From Branchiostoma belcheri (Eukaryota; Chordata; Leptocardii; Amphioxiformes; Branchiostomatidae), in the NCBI RefSeq assembly GCF_001625305.1, contig NW_017802602.1, positions 3,924,816-3,988,815 on the forward strand: DNA of 64,000 nt, read 5' to 3'. Below are positions 25,101 to 33,507 of this stretch, one piece after another. Within the stretch, counting starts at the first letter, position 1. Each line of letters begins with the position of its first letter. A program made the translations under genes and the position numbers. The notes beneath the pieces were generated by a model, which was not told where the DNA came from, made no database searches, and saw only the letters and a program-made list of their open reading frames with translations.

Positions 25101-26775
25101 TTGTACCTTGACTATTAGTATTACATATCCAGCTTTTTTGTTCACTACATATTCATATGATTCAAACACAATGGTTTTCAAAAGGGCGTCACGCGACATT
25201 TAAGTATACAAAAATGACAAATAAAAAAGATCATATCCTGTTACATAATGCACATGTAGGAATCATCTAGTATTAACATTACAAGGTGCTAAGTTAACTG
25301 TTAAAATACTTTTCAAAAACTTTTTTTCAAAAAACATGCTACATAATTTAAGGTATCATGCTAATTTCTACCTGACAGTCAGACTTCACGAATGTCAACA
25401 CATTTTTATTACAATTCAATCCAGTTTATGACATTTCGCGTCAGAAGTGAACCAACATCAACTATACTACTATACGGGTGATACTTGTGCCACTATCATT
25501 ATCAAGCCCATTTACGCAGGTGGGATTTTGAGCCTTGTATAAAGGTAATCAAAACTGCCAATACAAGAGTAGACCATAAAATACTACAATCATAATGCAA
25601 AAAATCTAACAATATTCAATTTATTTGATGCAGCTCCATTGGCAAGAAAAAGTCAATGACTGAATGAGACCTTTTTGCTTCTAAAGCAAACATAGTGTGG
25701 GAAAGAGCTGAGCTGTTCCTTATAGAAATGGGAGGCAGTTGGGAAAGTCACTTGTAAGTTGTAAAAAAAGGGGAGTGTTTGGAGGCTAAAAAATGGAATG
25801 ACATCTAATTTCCAAGCAGATGTTGGTGGTGAAAGATCACAATATTATATTTCTGGTGGCCAAACTTCTTTGAATACTTGAAACACTTGAATACTATTGT
25901 GCATATTGTAATTTTTCAAGAATTCGATGTTACAAGTTGGAAATGGTTTGGACTATGGACTGTCAGGGCCAGGGAAGCTCGGCCATATGAAAACGTTAGA
26001 TCTTTCACCCCAATATCTGCTTGGAGACTGGCTACAAGGCAAGAGCTACACATATCCCACTGTTAGACAGCTGAATTAACCACTTATTTACTTCTTTGCC
26101 GCATTTTCAAGATACCTGTGATTAAAAAAGCCACAAACAGGAAATTTGAGTGGCTCAAAAACGTGGACTGACCACAAAACTACTGCTGACAATCGCGAGA
26201 ATCCACGTGAATTCGCGTGAATTCGGCTCAACTGCTCCAGGAAAATACGAAAAAAATATAGCAAACTCGCAGACGGTCAAATATCTACATGCAAAAACTG
26301 ACATAAAAACACTACACGAAGGAGACTCTTCGTAAAGAAACACAACACTTTGTGCGTACACATTGCTGTAAAATATTTAGCAGCGGTTGCGGCGCTTGCT
26401 CTAACTCATGAGGCCAGCCTCCAACAAAAATGGCGATGGCTCCGTTTTCGTCTAGCCCTTTTACGCCTCTTGTATCATGTATGCAAAAATAAAATTGTGC
26501 ACAGCGGCATATGCCGCGGATTTACGTCTCCCAAAGCTGGGTTGCGCTTTGAAACCACTTTCTGTAGCTGTCTGCAGTTTTCAAACACTTGTTTCTTGCA
26601 GGAAATCCTCGAAACCACATCTAGAAAACCGCCGATGTAGGCGGAGCTCTCTTTCTTGTGTATGTATTTTTACTCGCCATACAATCATATATTTACGCTT
26701 TATATACTCACTCGCTGTAGCATCTGGCTCTATTCCTAATATGTCATAACAGTTGTCGTTGTCATCTGACGCCAT
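1..26775 (-). CDS. TNRC6 (GW182-like): J-domain (DnaJ) + GW182/TNRC6-family protein, 5' part of gene (partial)
   Basis: GW182/TNRC6 proteins bind Argonaute through GW/WG motifs and recruit deadenylases in miRNA silencing. Exons read on the minus strand: 26712-26775, 24628-24686, 15187-15253, 12766-12797, 12391-12436, 7314-7438, 6829-6879, 6143-6256, 5479-5532, 4343-4417, 3706-3782, 3080-3191, 2796-2817, 2050-2241, then 1145 to the window edge. All phases agree. Residues about 8-63 are a J domain (YDILGIEPDATASEIQKAY, HPD at 36-38). Residues ~170-300 are a Lys/Glu-rich helix. Residues 330-340 read PRYPREVPPRF, a TNRC6 signature. The last exon has W motifs (MWNDTG, SWPSL, three SVWG). The start at 26775 is chosen because the J domain follows directly; an in-frame ATG at 26793 is also possible. 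Intron after 6829 starts with GC. Vertebrate TNRC6 as I know it lacks a J domain, so the fusion is the main uncertainty; two genes sharing phases by chance is unlikely but untested. Confidence 0.82.
1098..1520. repeat. Splice-boundary minisatellite at GW-exon acceptor (3 copies)
   Basis: Three imperfect tandem copies of ~125-150 bp begin at about 1108, 1261 and 1396. Each repeats the start of the GW exon (encoding YYKGSGDNDFS), its acceptor and the adjacent intron (gtagtaatctgaaacaacag). The copy at 1145 is the functional one by its open frame. This fits the amphioxus 'mirage' class of minisatellites spanning exon-intron borders. Confidence 0.85.
1605..2105. repeat. Splice-boundary minisatellite at PRYPREV-exon donor (about 4 copies)
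   Basis: Copies of the end of the 2050-2241 exon and its donor (ccccaccttgctgcttcttg) recur at about 1636, 1787, 1889 and 2045. They are separated by intronic text (aaaccctaaatttgaacatt), part of which is also found near 8090. Confidence 0.8.
2215..2700. repeat. Splice-boundary repeat at the acceptor of the same exon (3 copies)
   Basis: The exon start and acceptor (agacttggcagattcagctt then ctgcaaa) recur near 2222, 2390 and, degenerate, 2612. Each is followed by similar intron text (tactgtaaattc). The copies become less alike with distance from the exon. Confidence 0.75.
5791..5940. repeat. 50-bp tandem repeat, three copies
   Basis: Three almost identical 50-bp units (tgtatctgtatagccggtat, aactgcccttcggcgtaaca, caccagcttc) start at 5791, 5841 and 5891 in an intron of the GW182-like gene. 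A diverged inverted single copy lies at about 43262-43312 in an eIF3L intron, so this is a dispersed family. The cgccgaaaggcgg core of that copy can form a small hairpin. Confidence 0.85.
7425..7975. repeat. Splice-boundary minisatellite at the 7314-7438 exon acceptor (4 copies)
   Basis: About 150-190-bp tandem units repeat the exon start and acceptor. The pattern cacgtctgtcactg-gcaggaacgcaaaacc appears near 7428, 7576, 7726 and 7919, with near-identical intron text such as ggactggcgaggaccctgct between. Confidence 0.88.
8221..8370 (+). mobile_element. hAT-like MITE fragment (5' end)
   Basis: Starts with the terminal motif cagggctcgaaat and keeps the internal text caattttacctgcgccactc and tccggatcatgctaaaactg shared with copies at 17127 and 24752. 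The 3' end is missing. Confidence 0.55.
9438..9608 (+). mobile_element. hAT-like MITE, internally deleted
   Basis: Contains gaaaattacctgcaccagac, gtagacatcagaaatacc and the near-terminal cctgcatatgcaggt of the family. The terminal motif is weak and the middle ~120 bp are missing. Confidence 0.5.
12798..15186. other. Intron, no gene seen
   Basis: AT-rich intronic sequence between two short J-domain-gene exons. Near 13395-13475 it holds text (cctacctaccgaccctagtt, gggactgaaaccgggaacac) repeated at 63483-63540, so a dispersed repeat. Nothing else recognisable. Confidence 0.6.
17127..17447 (+). mobile_element. hAT-like MITE copy
   Basis: A 320-bp copy ending catatgcaggtgggatttctagccctg. The end is the inverse of the cagggct(c/a)gaaat start, giving short terminal inverted repeats of hAT type. 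A second partial 3' end follows at about 17490-17556. Confidence 0.6.
18000..18300 (-). mobile_element. tRNA-derived SINE, minus orientation
   Basis: The minus strand carries the same body as the 21385-21745 element: ccctggcaggccccagcatt, gtgtccttgggaaaggcac, and, further 3', ccacacctccgagcatgttt and aagatcccac. The tRNA-like promoter boxes are degraded here. Confidence 0.6.
18425..18515. repeat. Short tandem repeat ggtccactttttatgtaaa
   Basis: About five units of ggtccacttttt, most followed by atgtaaa, in direct tandem within an intron. Confidence 0.85.
20325..20405 (+). mobile_element. tRNA-like SINE head
   Basis: An A-box-like tgtggttaggg near 20334 and a B box ggttcaaatcc at 20368-20378 have the spacing of an RNA polymerase III tRNA promoter, followed by ctggaaggccccaatgtt as in other SINE copies here. 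No cloverleaf I would call a functional tRNA. Confidence 0.5.
21385..21745 (+). mobile_element. tRNA-derived SINE, near full length
   Basis: B box ggttcgaatcc at 21434-21444 is followed by a ~300-bp body (ctggcagaccccagtgttgt, gggccacacctccttgagca, aagatcccactgcacttatt). The body matches the inverted copy at 18000-18300. Amphioxus tRNA-derived SINEs are known; assignment to a named family was not possible. Confidence 0.65.
24687..26711. other. First intron of the J-domain/GW182 gene
   Basis: Contains a MITE copy at 24752-25066 and otherwise AT-rich unique-looking sequence with no exon I can support. Confidence 0.6.
24752..25066 (+). mobile_element. hAT-like MITE copy
   Basis: Starts cagggctcaaaat, holds gaaaattacctgtacctgac, gtagacatcagaaatacctg and ends near catatgcaggtggtatttcc. 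About 315 bp, colinear with the copy at 17127-17447; no coding capacity. Confidence 0.6.
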
Positions 26776-28145
26776 GGAAGTGCCCCGTCTCACCGCACGT
26801 CCATTTGTTGCGAGTTGGCGGAGCGGGACGGCAGAGAAAAAGGTCGGAATTTCTCCGTGCTGAGAGAGATCGAGAAGTCGGTAAACCCAGACTAGACAAA
26901 ATGGCGCTGGTGTTTACCTTGTCCCCTGCACATTCCAGCCGCCTGTTTCCCGGCGTGCACCGCGCGCGTGACGCAAAGGCCAAGATCGCGCAGGGCCTTG
27001 GCCTGCCTCAGGTTCATATGAACTTGATCTTTCATTAAAAAAAAAAAAAGGTATCCAATGCGATTTCAGGGCATCAAAACTGGATATATTTTGAATATGA
27101 CAATCTTTATGACACATACTGCTTCAAATCAGCACATTTTAATCAATATTTCAACCCCCAAGACGAGTCCTTTGTTTTATGGGTGGTAACCTAAAAATCA
27201 GCAAGGGCCCTTTCAGTATTCTGCATAGCCTCCGGCCTTCGCAAAGTTTTTGAAGCGGCGGCGTTTCATGATGATTTAAAAAAAATCGATAGCAGTTTAC
27301 TAATAGTTTGGCTATAAATGTTCAAGCAGATGTTAGGCAGATGGTCACATTCCGTTTCCTACAGATCTCCATATTCGACCCTGTAGCTACAAGTATATGT
27401 ATGTTCATGATCACTATTCAGGAGTATAAATGTACATTTTTATGTGACCTAAATTTGGCGGAGCAACTTCAAGAAATGTGAGATGATGTGACCACGGATA
27501 AAAACATCTGAAAATGAGAATTTTGGGGAAAAATTAATTCTGAATAGACACCCAGGGCGCTAAACGCAGTTATGTAGACCTCTTTATATGCATCCAATTT
27601 TGCTCACTATCCATTTATTTATGACACTCTGTCTAGGAAAATTAATTTTGTCGACCAAAAATAATTTCGTCCCAGTTTTCAGATACATGTAATTAAGAAA
27701 TTGCTGAATGTCCACATAATTTCTTGACAACAAATTAAAGCTTGCTTTCACAACGTTAACTTCTACTGTATGTTACATTATTTTCAGTTTTTCCATCGAA
27801 TTCACATAAATGTCACATGTATACACCTGTTAATGATAGATAGCACGTTGGCAGAACGAAATGCGCCGGCGCCTGTGCGAAATCTGAACCGTAATGCGCA
27901 TGGCACTTTTTCTGGGTTCCGGCTATTAATAAAGACATGATTTATTCAACTCCTCCGTCTTGAAAAAGAGCTTTTTTTTCCGGCGACATGATTAATTTCT
28001 TCGACACTCAGGGCTGAGAAGCCGCGCGCATCAGTTCAGATACTTAAGTATCTATTTGTTGGCTACAACGTTCTTTGACGAACTGTATAAAATTGTGTAG
28101 GCCACAACTCTTCTATATACTCACAGAACACATCTACAAAGCACC
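26776..28145. other. Intergenic region between divergent genes
   Basis: Carries the promoters of the minus-strand J-domain/GW182 gene and the plus-strand LRR receptor. The first 250 bp are GC-richer. An open stretch on plus starting ATGGCGCTGGTG at 26901 in good context and ending at a possible donor near 27010 could be a divergent first exon, but no partner exon was found. The rest is AT-rich and featureless. Confidence 0.5.
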
Positions 28146-30881
28146 ATGGAACGTCGTCTCAGCGCTCTGAAGGTCTGGTTGTTGTTTAGCGTCATGCTAT
28201 CTGCCGCCGGGAATGAGACTTGTCCCCCCGAATGCAGATGGGTGAGCTGCTCCGGCGGTCAGCTTCAGTTCAGGCCAGTGAGGTCCTGGAAAGAACCTGA
28301 CTCTAGGTGGAGTTGGTTCAAGACTAGGAACGTCAAACATCCTTGTCTCACGTGCGACCATGGCTCGAAAGAACCTACAGGACCTCTCCCTGGCGCCGCG
28401 TGCTTCACACACCCGAAGTGGGTCGGCGTCAGGGGAGTTTCGTTCGGCGTTCTGTCGGCGGCAAAGTTGCCCATCCCCGACCCGACACAACTGGCTTTCC
28501 TCGCCCTCGTGGATACCGAGATTACGGACATGGAACAGAACACCCTAGCAAACCTTTCCAAATTACAGGAGCTGCGCTTGGAATTCAACAACCTGACTGA
28601 GGTAAAACCAACTACTTTACAGCAGGTGGTTTNNNNNNNNNNNNNNNNNNNNGGTTTAGGACATCTTAGCACCTTGTCCCTCGCGCACAACCATATTTCA
28701 CACCTAGAAACAGGTTGTTTCCAAGACCTCATTGGCCTTTGGGAGTTGGTACTTTGGGGAAACCAGCTAACGTTTATAGACCATTCTAGTTTTGTAGGTC
28801 TTCGTGAGCTAAGGGAACTTGTCCTGGGCTTCAATCGCATCGAAACAATCCACGGTAGAACCTTTCAATCTTTCAACCAGCACACGCTTCGCCTAGTGGA
28901 CGTAAGCCGGAACAGGTTGGTACAGGCATGTCTCTCTCCGGAGCTTTTTAATGGTTTTGACAACATCGAGCTCATGTCATTGCTGACCATAAAACTCTCA
29001 AATACACACAGCGTCGATATTGATATCACAAAACAGTGGAGTCTCTCTCTTCACATTAGTTCCCAAATGCGAAAAATATCTGCGGTTATTGAAAACTCCA
29101 TTCTCTGTTTAGGGCAAAGATATGGCCACGACAACGAATACCTACTAGAGTGGAATGAGAGGAAATCCAAAGATGATATTTTAGGGGCTAACGACTTTTG
29201 TTCTGCACCTGCAATGGATGGATCGGCGACTCTCCCAAAGTCAGCAATGCTTGTGTCACCATTCGTTATTGTATTGGCTAAAGCAGGTGCGACTGCCAAG
29301 GAGCAGTGTGTATCTGCCTGGAAGCAGGAAAAAGGAATACAGTTGCTTCTGAAGGCTAGTCTCAACATTCGACTTGTTACTGCGGATATCCAGACATACA
29401 GAAATAGCACAAGAGCAAATACGGCACTTATATTCGATGAGAAGTCGACAGAAACGGAAAACAGTTCAAATATTCGAGAGGGTATGAGACGGCGACTCAA
29501 TGACGTTCGAGGTCAAGAAATAAGAAATGTGACCTGTCTTTCGCTTACACCGGACAAGGCATCAATTTCCTCTTTTCATCCCACACAAGTCATCTCTGGC
29601 AAAACGTGCTTGGAAAACCAAGTTCACGATACTACCGACAACAGTACAGTTTCGTACAATACCACTGGGATAAAAGACACAACCGCAAAAACAATGGAGA
29701 CTAAAGATACTTTTAATCTAAAAGACACAACCACGAGAAAAATGGTGACTAAAACTACTTTTAATCTAAAAGACACAACCACCACAAGAAAAACGTTGCC
29801 TTACAGAACATTAGATCCTGATGAGCGTCCAGAAAAACAACATGTCACATTGGGATTCATATTGGCATTGGTCGCAGTGGGTCTATTTTGCCTTGGTCTT
29901 ACCCTGGCCTACGTGTATAGAAAACGACAGTTAGCTGGCAGAAACAATGGCAGAAACTCTCATTTCCATACAGACAACCAAGGTCAACCAACTTTATCTA
30001 TGGCGATGAAAAATATAAATGCAAGAGGAAGAGCTTCGTCGTTTCCAGTTGTGGCGCTCCAGGACATGCGAATCTTTGACAGGCTGCATACATGTACGCA
30101 TCTCCAACGTCAGTTTTCAGTGCCTAATAATTTTGCAAATAGAAACAGAAGAAGCTCTCGTGACACCCCATTCGATGCCCCGCACTATTGGGAAATTCCG
30201 GACTCTCTCGTAGATTCCACTGAACAACCGGCCCCGGGAAAACTTGATGCTCCACATTATTGGGAAATTCCGGACGCCCTAGTTGACTCCGTTCCGGATT
30301 CGGACGAAATCCGCAACTCTCGAGAAATTCAGGGCGTCCTTGTAGCCTCCACTGGCGAGCCGACAACAGATGAACTTCCCACTCCCCATTATTGGGAAAT
30401 TCCGGACGCCCTAGTTGATTCCGGATCCGTTCCAAATTCGGACGAAACCAGGACCCCTTGGAAAATTCCGGACGCCCTCGCGAACTACACTCGCGACCCG
30501 ACAACAGACGAAGCCCGCTATTGTGAAATCCCAGACGCCGACACCATTCGAGACCAGCATCGACCGTCATCACTTCCAATTGACACGTTTCTCCGTAACA
30601 GGCCTAGGACAGTCCCAGACAATACAGCAAACAGCGCACCAAGACCAGCATCTCTTCCGCACCAGTACTGGAATATTACAGATGAAGATATCGGTGGTGA
30701 TTCAGTCACCTTCTACGCATCAGCGGCAGAGACAAGGTTTTCCACTGTCGTCGCGAAGAGCGAGGAAAATAATCGCCTGTACGAAACAGAAACGACACAG
30801 GCAGGCGACGAACATGCGATTCCGGCGACGTACGGAACCGACAGCGCGCAAACGGCCTCTGTGCTGGATCCTGAAGACTAG
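28146..30881 (+). CDS. LRR transmembrane receptor with YxxI-repeat cytoplasmic tail
   Basis: Single-exon type I membrane protein, about 911 residues as drawn. An N-terminal signal peptide (LKVWLLFSVMLSAAG) is followed by a Cys-rich LRR cap (CPPECRWVSC), several LRRs (LSTLSLAHNHIS, LRELVLGFNRIE, LRLVDVSRNRL), a Thr-rich stalk with an internal repeat (DTTTRKMVTKTTFNLK), a membrane helix at about 568-590 and a basic stop (YRKRQ). The cytoplasmic tail has HYWEIPDALVDS-type repeats of about 44 residues, with YxxI tyrosines at 681, 705, 749, 792 and 841. The start has a good context (caccATGG). AATAAA at 31399 and 31456 could end the transcript. The 20-N gap at 28633-28652 lies in the LRRs, so repeat number and frame across it are unproven; the frame does agree on both sides. 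A pattern-recognition or adhesion role is inferred; ligand unknown. Confidence 0.85.
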   Translation: MERRLSALKVWLLFSVMLSAAGNETCPPECRWVSCSGGQLQFRPVRSWKEPDSRWSWFKTRNVKHPCLTCDHGSKEPTGPLPGAACFTHPKWVGVRGVSFGVLSAAKLPIPDPTQLAFLALVDTEITDMEQNTLANLSKLQELRLEFNNLTEVKPTTLQQVVXXXXXXXGLGHLSTLSLAHNHISHLETGCFQDLIGLWELVLWGNQLTFIDHSSFVGLRELRELVLGFNRIETIHGRTFQSFNQHTLRLVDVSRNRLVQACLSPELFNGFDNIELMSLLTIKLSNTHSVDIDITKQWSLSLHISSQMRKISAVIENSILCLGQRYGHDNEYLLEWNERKSKDDILGANDFCSAPAMDGSATLPKSAMLVSPFVIVLAKAGATAKEQCVSAWKQEKGIQLLLKASLNIRLVTADIQTYRNSTRANTALIFDEKSTETENSSNIREGMRRRLNDVRGQEIRNVTCLSLTPDKASISSFHPTQVISGKTCLENQVHDTTDNSTVSYNTTGIKDTTAKTMETKDTFNLKDTTTRKMVTKTTFNLKDTTTTRKTLPYRTLDPDERPEKQHVTLGFILALVAVGLFCLGLTLAYVYRKRQLAGRNNGRNSHFHTDNQGQPTLSMAMKNINARGRASSFPVVALQDMRIFDRLHTCTHLQRQFSVPNNFANRNRRSSRDTPFDAPHYWEIPDSLVDSTEQPAPGKLDAPHYWEIPDALVDSVPDSDEIRNSREIQGVLVASTGEPTTDELPTPHYWEIPDALVDSGSVPNSDETRTPWKIPDALANYTRDPTTDEARYCEIPDADTIRDQHRPSSLPIDTFLRNRPRTVPDNTANSAPRPASLPHQYWNITDEDIGGDSVTFYASAAETRFSTVVAKSEENNRLYETETTQAGDEHAIPATYGTDSAQTASVLDPED
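28633..28652. other. Assembly gap (20 N)
   Basis: Run of exactly 20 N inside the LRR region of the receptor gene. Its true length is unknown, so LRR copies may be missing. The surrounding LRR coding sequence resumes in the same frame. Confidence 0.99.
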
Positions 30882-31130
30882 CTTCGACATCTTAGCTTTC
30901 TTGTTTATTTGAATTTACCACAAGTACAAACATACAAGTGGAAGGAAGGGAAAAACAGGTGTATTTACATCTTTACAAGTTGTCCTCCCAAAAACTACAA
31001 TATGAATACAGAACAATACAGAGCTTATATTTTAGCTCTTTAGCTCATATGCCATAAACGTTCTGCAATTTTTGAACCACTGTTCCCAATCACTTTTAAC
31101 GTTCATGATGATACTTACTTACTCATTCAC

Positions 31131-31950
31131 GCTCCGCCCCAGAGGCGTCGCCAAAAATTTAGATTAAGTTCTAAACTAAGAGATGAGATATTCTTTTCAT
31201 GTTTACATTATTGTTCGAGAGCTTGGGTTTTACACACACCGGTCTGGTAATCTAAGATTGGCCTAGAAAGTAAGATCGTTGTAAGATTGTCTAGCCGACA
31301 TCCAAGCACACGAGGTTAATATATATACATTGGTATCCCAGAACAGTTCAATTTCCTGAAAAAACTTCGTTTGTATGAACCTAACACCCAGATGTTGCAA
31401 TAAATAAATAAGAAATATTCCATGTTAAAACTTGTAATGAATTCTTTGAATGAGAAATAAAACTGTTCATAGTGGACATATCTTGGCTTATTTGTATATA
31501 TCTATATCAATCACGCCTGGTATCCAGACCATCGTAGCCGGGCTCGCCGGGATTAGCCTCTACCAGGCTTCGGGAGGCGGCTGGAAAGAGTAGAAATCGG
31601 TCAAATAGAGAGATGCCAGGGGAGTTGGTCCGCTGGAGGGTACAGCATTCGGGTGCAGCAAACTGTACTATCTAGCGGGCCAACAGGAACCAACATTGAC
31701 CAGTAACCGGTTCTCAGGTTTCGGAATATGTTCAAAGCGATGACGATAACGTAAGGTGTGTGTATCTCCGCTCCCGAGGCGTGGCCAAAACATTAGATTG
31801 CTTTCTGAATAATCTTCAGATAGTCTTTTCATATGTACATTATTTGTCAAGAGCTTGCGTAAAACGTTTTTGCACAAACCAGTCAGGTAATCTAGGATTG
31901 GCCTAGAAAATAAAATGGTTGTATTAAAGATTGTCTCGCCAACATCAAAT
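31131..31950. repeat. Diverged direct duplication, two ~180-bp copies
   Basis: Copies at about 31131-31310 and 31769-31950 share gctcc-gaggcgt-gccaaaa, cttttcat-tgtacattatt, gagcttg and aggattggcctagaaa in the same order. Probably two copies of a dispersed element. Confidence 0.6.
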
Positions 31951-32817
31951 GGCGGCTGCCCTGTTGTGTATATTGTATTTAGAGCTCAAGCTTTGTTCAA
32001 ATCTCACTATTAAAGGTGATTTCCTTGACCTATTTCAGTGTATGATTGCAAACACTTCAGACACGCAGGATCAAACTTTCTTCTGATAAACTCAAAGTTG
32101 CCTGTAAGAGCACCCCTCCTTGTTTGCGCCACCGTGATGGCCAATGACGAAAACGAAACGAATTTGATAGATAAAGAACGATTTTAAAGGTTTTTCAGAG
32201 TATGTTTTGTTGTCTTATAATCATACCTTAACATTATGCGTCATATTCGAATTAAGAAATGAAGCGTCACACAGTTGCGCAATCTAACTTTATTTGGTCG
32301 CCGTACCTTCGAAAAGGGGGCCATGTCCAAACATGTAAGCTAAGGCAAAAGCCTGTTCTATATTAATACACCCTTCCTAAACTTCTGAGAGGCAGCATTC
32401 TTTACAAGAAAACATGTTGCTATACGTACGCCAGTCCAACGGGTCCTGCGGACCTTTCATGATCAGTCTAGCTGTTATGGCTTTGGGGTCGCGAGTTTAA
32501 TAGCCTTTCGAAAACAAAACGGATGGCACCCAGGCTAGCCCCTTATTTCAACTGCGATAATTTCCACGGGTGTCTGATCATGGAACGGTTGACATTCATA
32601 TCAGAGGAAATGGTCTGAGCTACTAGTGTTTCTCTCGTCCGTTCTCTACGTATGATTTATGAGGCTGAAGAAAGTACTGTACTGTTCATTCATTATCCAT
32701 GAAGGCGAAAGTGGCGCGGCAGAAAACTTTGATGATAAGTAGTAAGTGGTGCGCCCCGACTATAATCACTTTTTTTTTGCCGAGGTTATGTTTTCCATTT
32801 ATTTCTAACGTTATGTT

Positions 32818-32888
32818 ACTCTCCAAGCAGAAGTTTGGGTTTTGGGTTATTTTTGGCGTGTTTTTATCGGGGTTTCTATTTTGCACTG
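32818..32888 (+). mobile_element. Single arm of a hairpin MITE
   Basis: actctccaagcagaagtttg then ttggcgtgtttttatcgggg matches the left arm of the complete element at 54249-54405. The right arm is absent. Confidence 0.55.
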
Positions 32889-32924
32889 GAATGTTTTTTC
32901 ACCCAACCCAACTTTGGGTGAAAA

Positions 32925-33246
32925 AAACGGAAGGACCATCCTATCAATAGTGCATTTTTTTTGTTATTGAAAGGACCATTCTGTCAACAGTATATTCAAT
33001 TTTTTCTGTTATTGACAGGACCATCCTGTCAATAGTGCAAATTTTCTGGCCTGAGGCTATTGACAGGATCGTCCTGTCAGCAGTGCAAATTTCTGCTATG
33101 ACAGGACGATCCTGTCAGCAGTGCAATATTTTCTGCTATTGACAGGACGATCCTGTCAGCAGTGCAATATTTTCTGCTATTGACAGGACGATCCTGTCAG
33201 CAGTACAATATTTTCTGCTATTGACAGGACGATCCTGTCAATAGCC
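32925..33246. repeat. Palindromic tandem array upstream of the HEPN/NB-ARC gene
   Basis: Eight cores of the near-palindrome tgacaggacgatcctgtca lie at about 32926, 32968, 33013, 33061, 33099, 33140, 33181 and 33222. The last four are spaced 38-41 bp and nearly identical; the first ones are diverged. The final core has 12-bp perfect arms (ctattgacagga / tcctgtcaatag). It lies about 260 bp before the start codon of the next gene. Confidence 0.9.
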
Positions 33247-33507
33247 ACAGGCATCCCGCAGTACCCGGAAGTTCGTTCCACACTGTTCCAGGCGTTCGAA
33301 TTTCATCGTCAAAATTTGTCTGCATGGATTCACAGAGGACCATATTAGATATTATATTTTAGTGCTGCGAGTTTGTGAGTTTCCTACAACGGGCTGACCT
33401 TGATCTTAAAGGGACTCATGATACCACCATATCATTCAGCTGACGTCTATAGAGTTATGTAACATAAAGTTGTAACAACAATATGTGTAACTAGCGAACT
33501 TTCAAGT

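Larger units (their letters stand above)
30882..32929. other. Intergenic region after the LRR gene
   Basis: Holds polyadenylation signals at 31399 and 31456, a ~180-bp diverged duplication (about 31131-31310 and 31769-31950, sharing ggtaatctaagattggccta-type text), and half of a hairpin MITE at 32818-32888. No gene seen. Confidence 0.6.

Noticed and set aside
32925..33246. CRISPR-like array
   Set aside because: The repeats are palindromic cores in a simple 41-bp tandem with conserved spacers, in a eukaryotic intergenic region; there are no unique spacers or cas genes.
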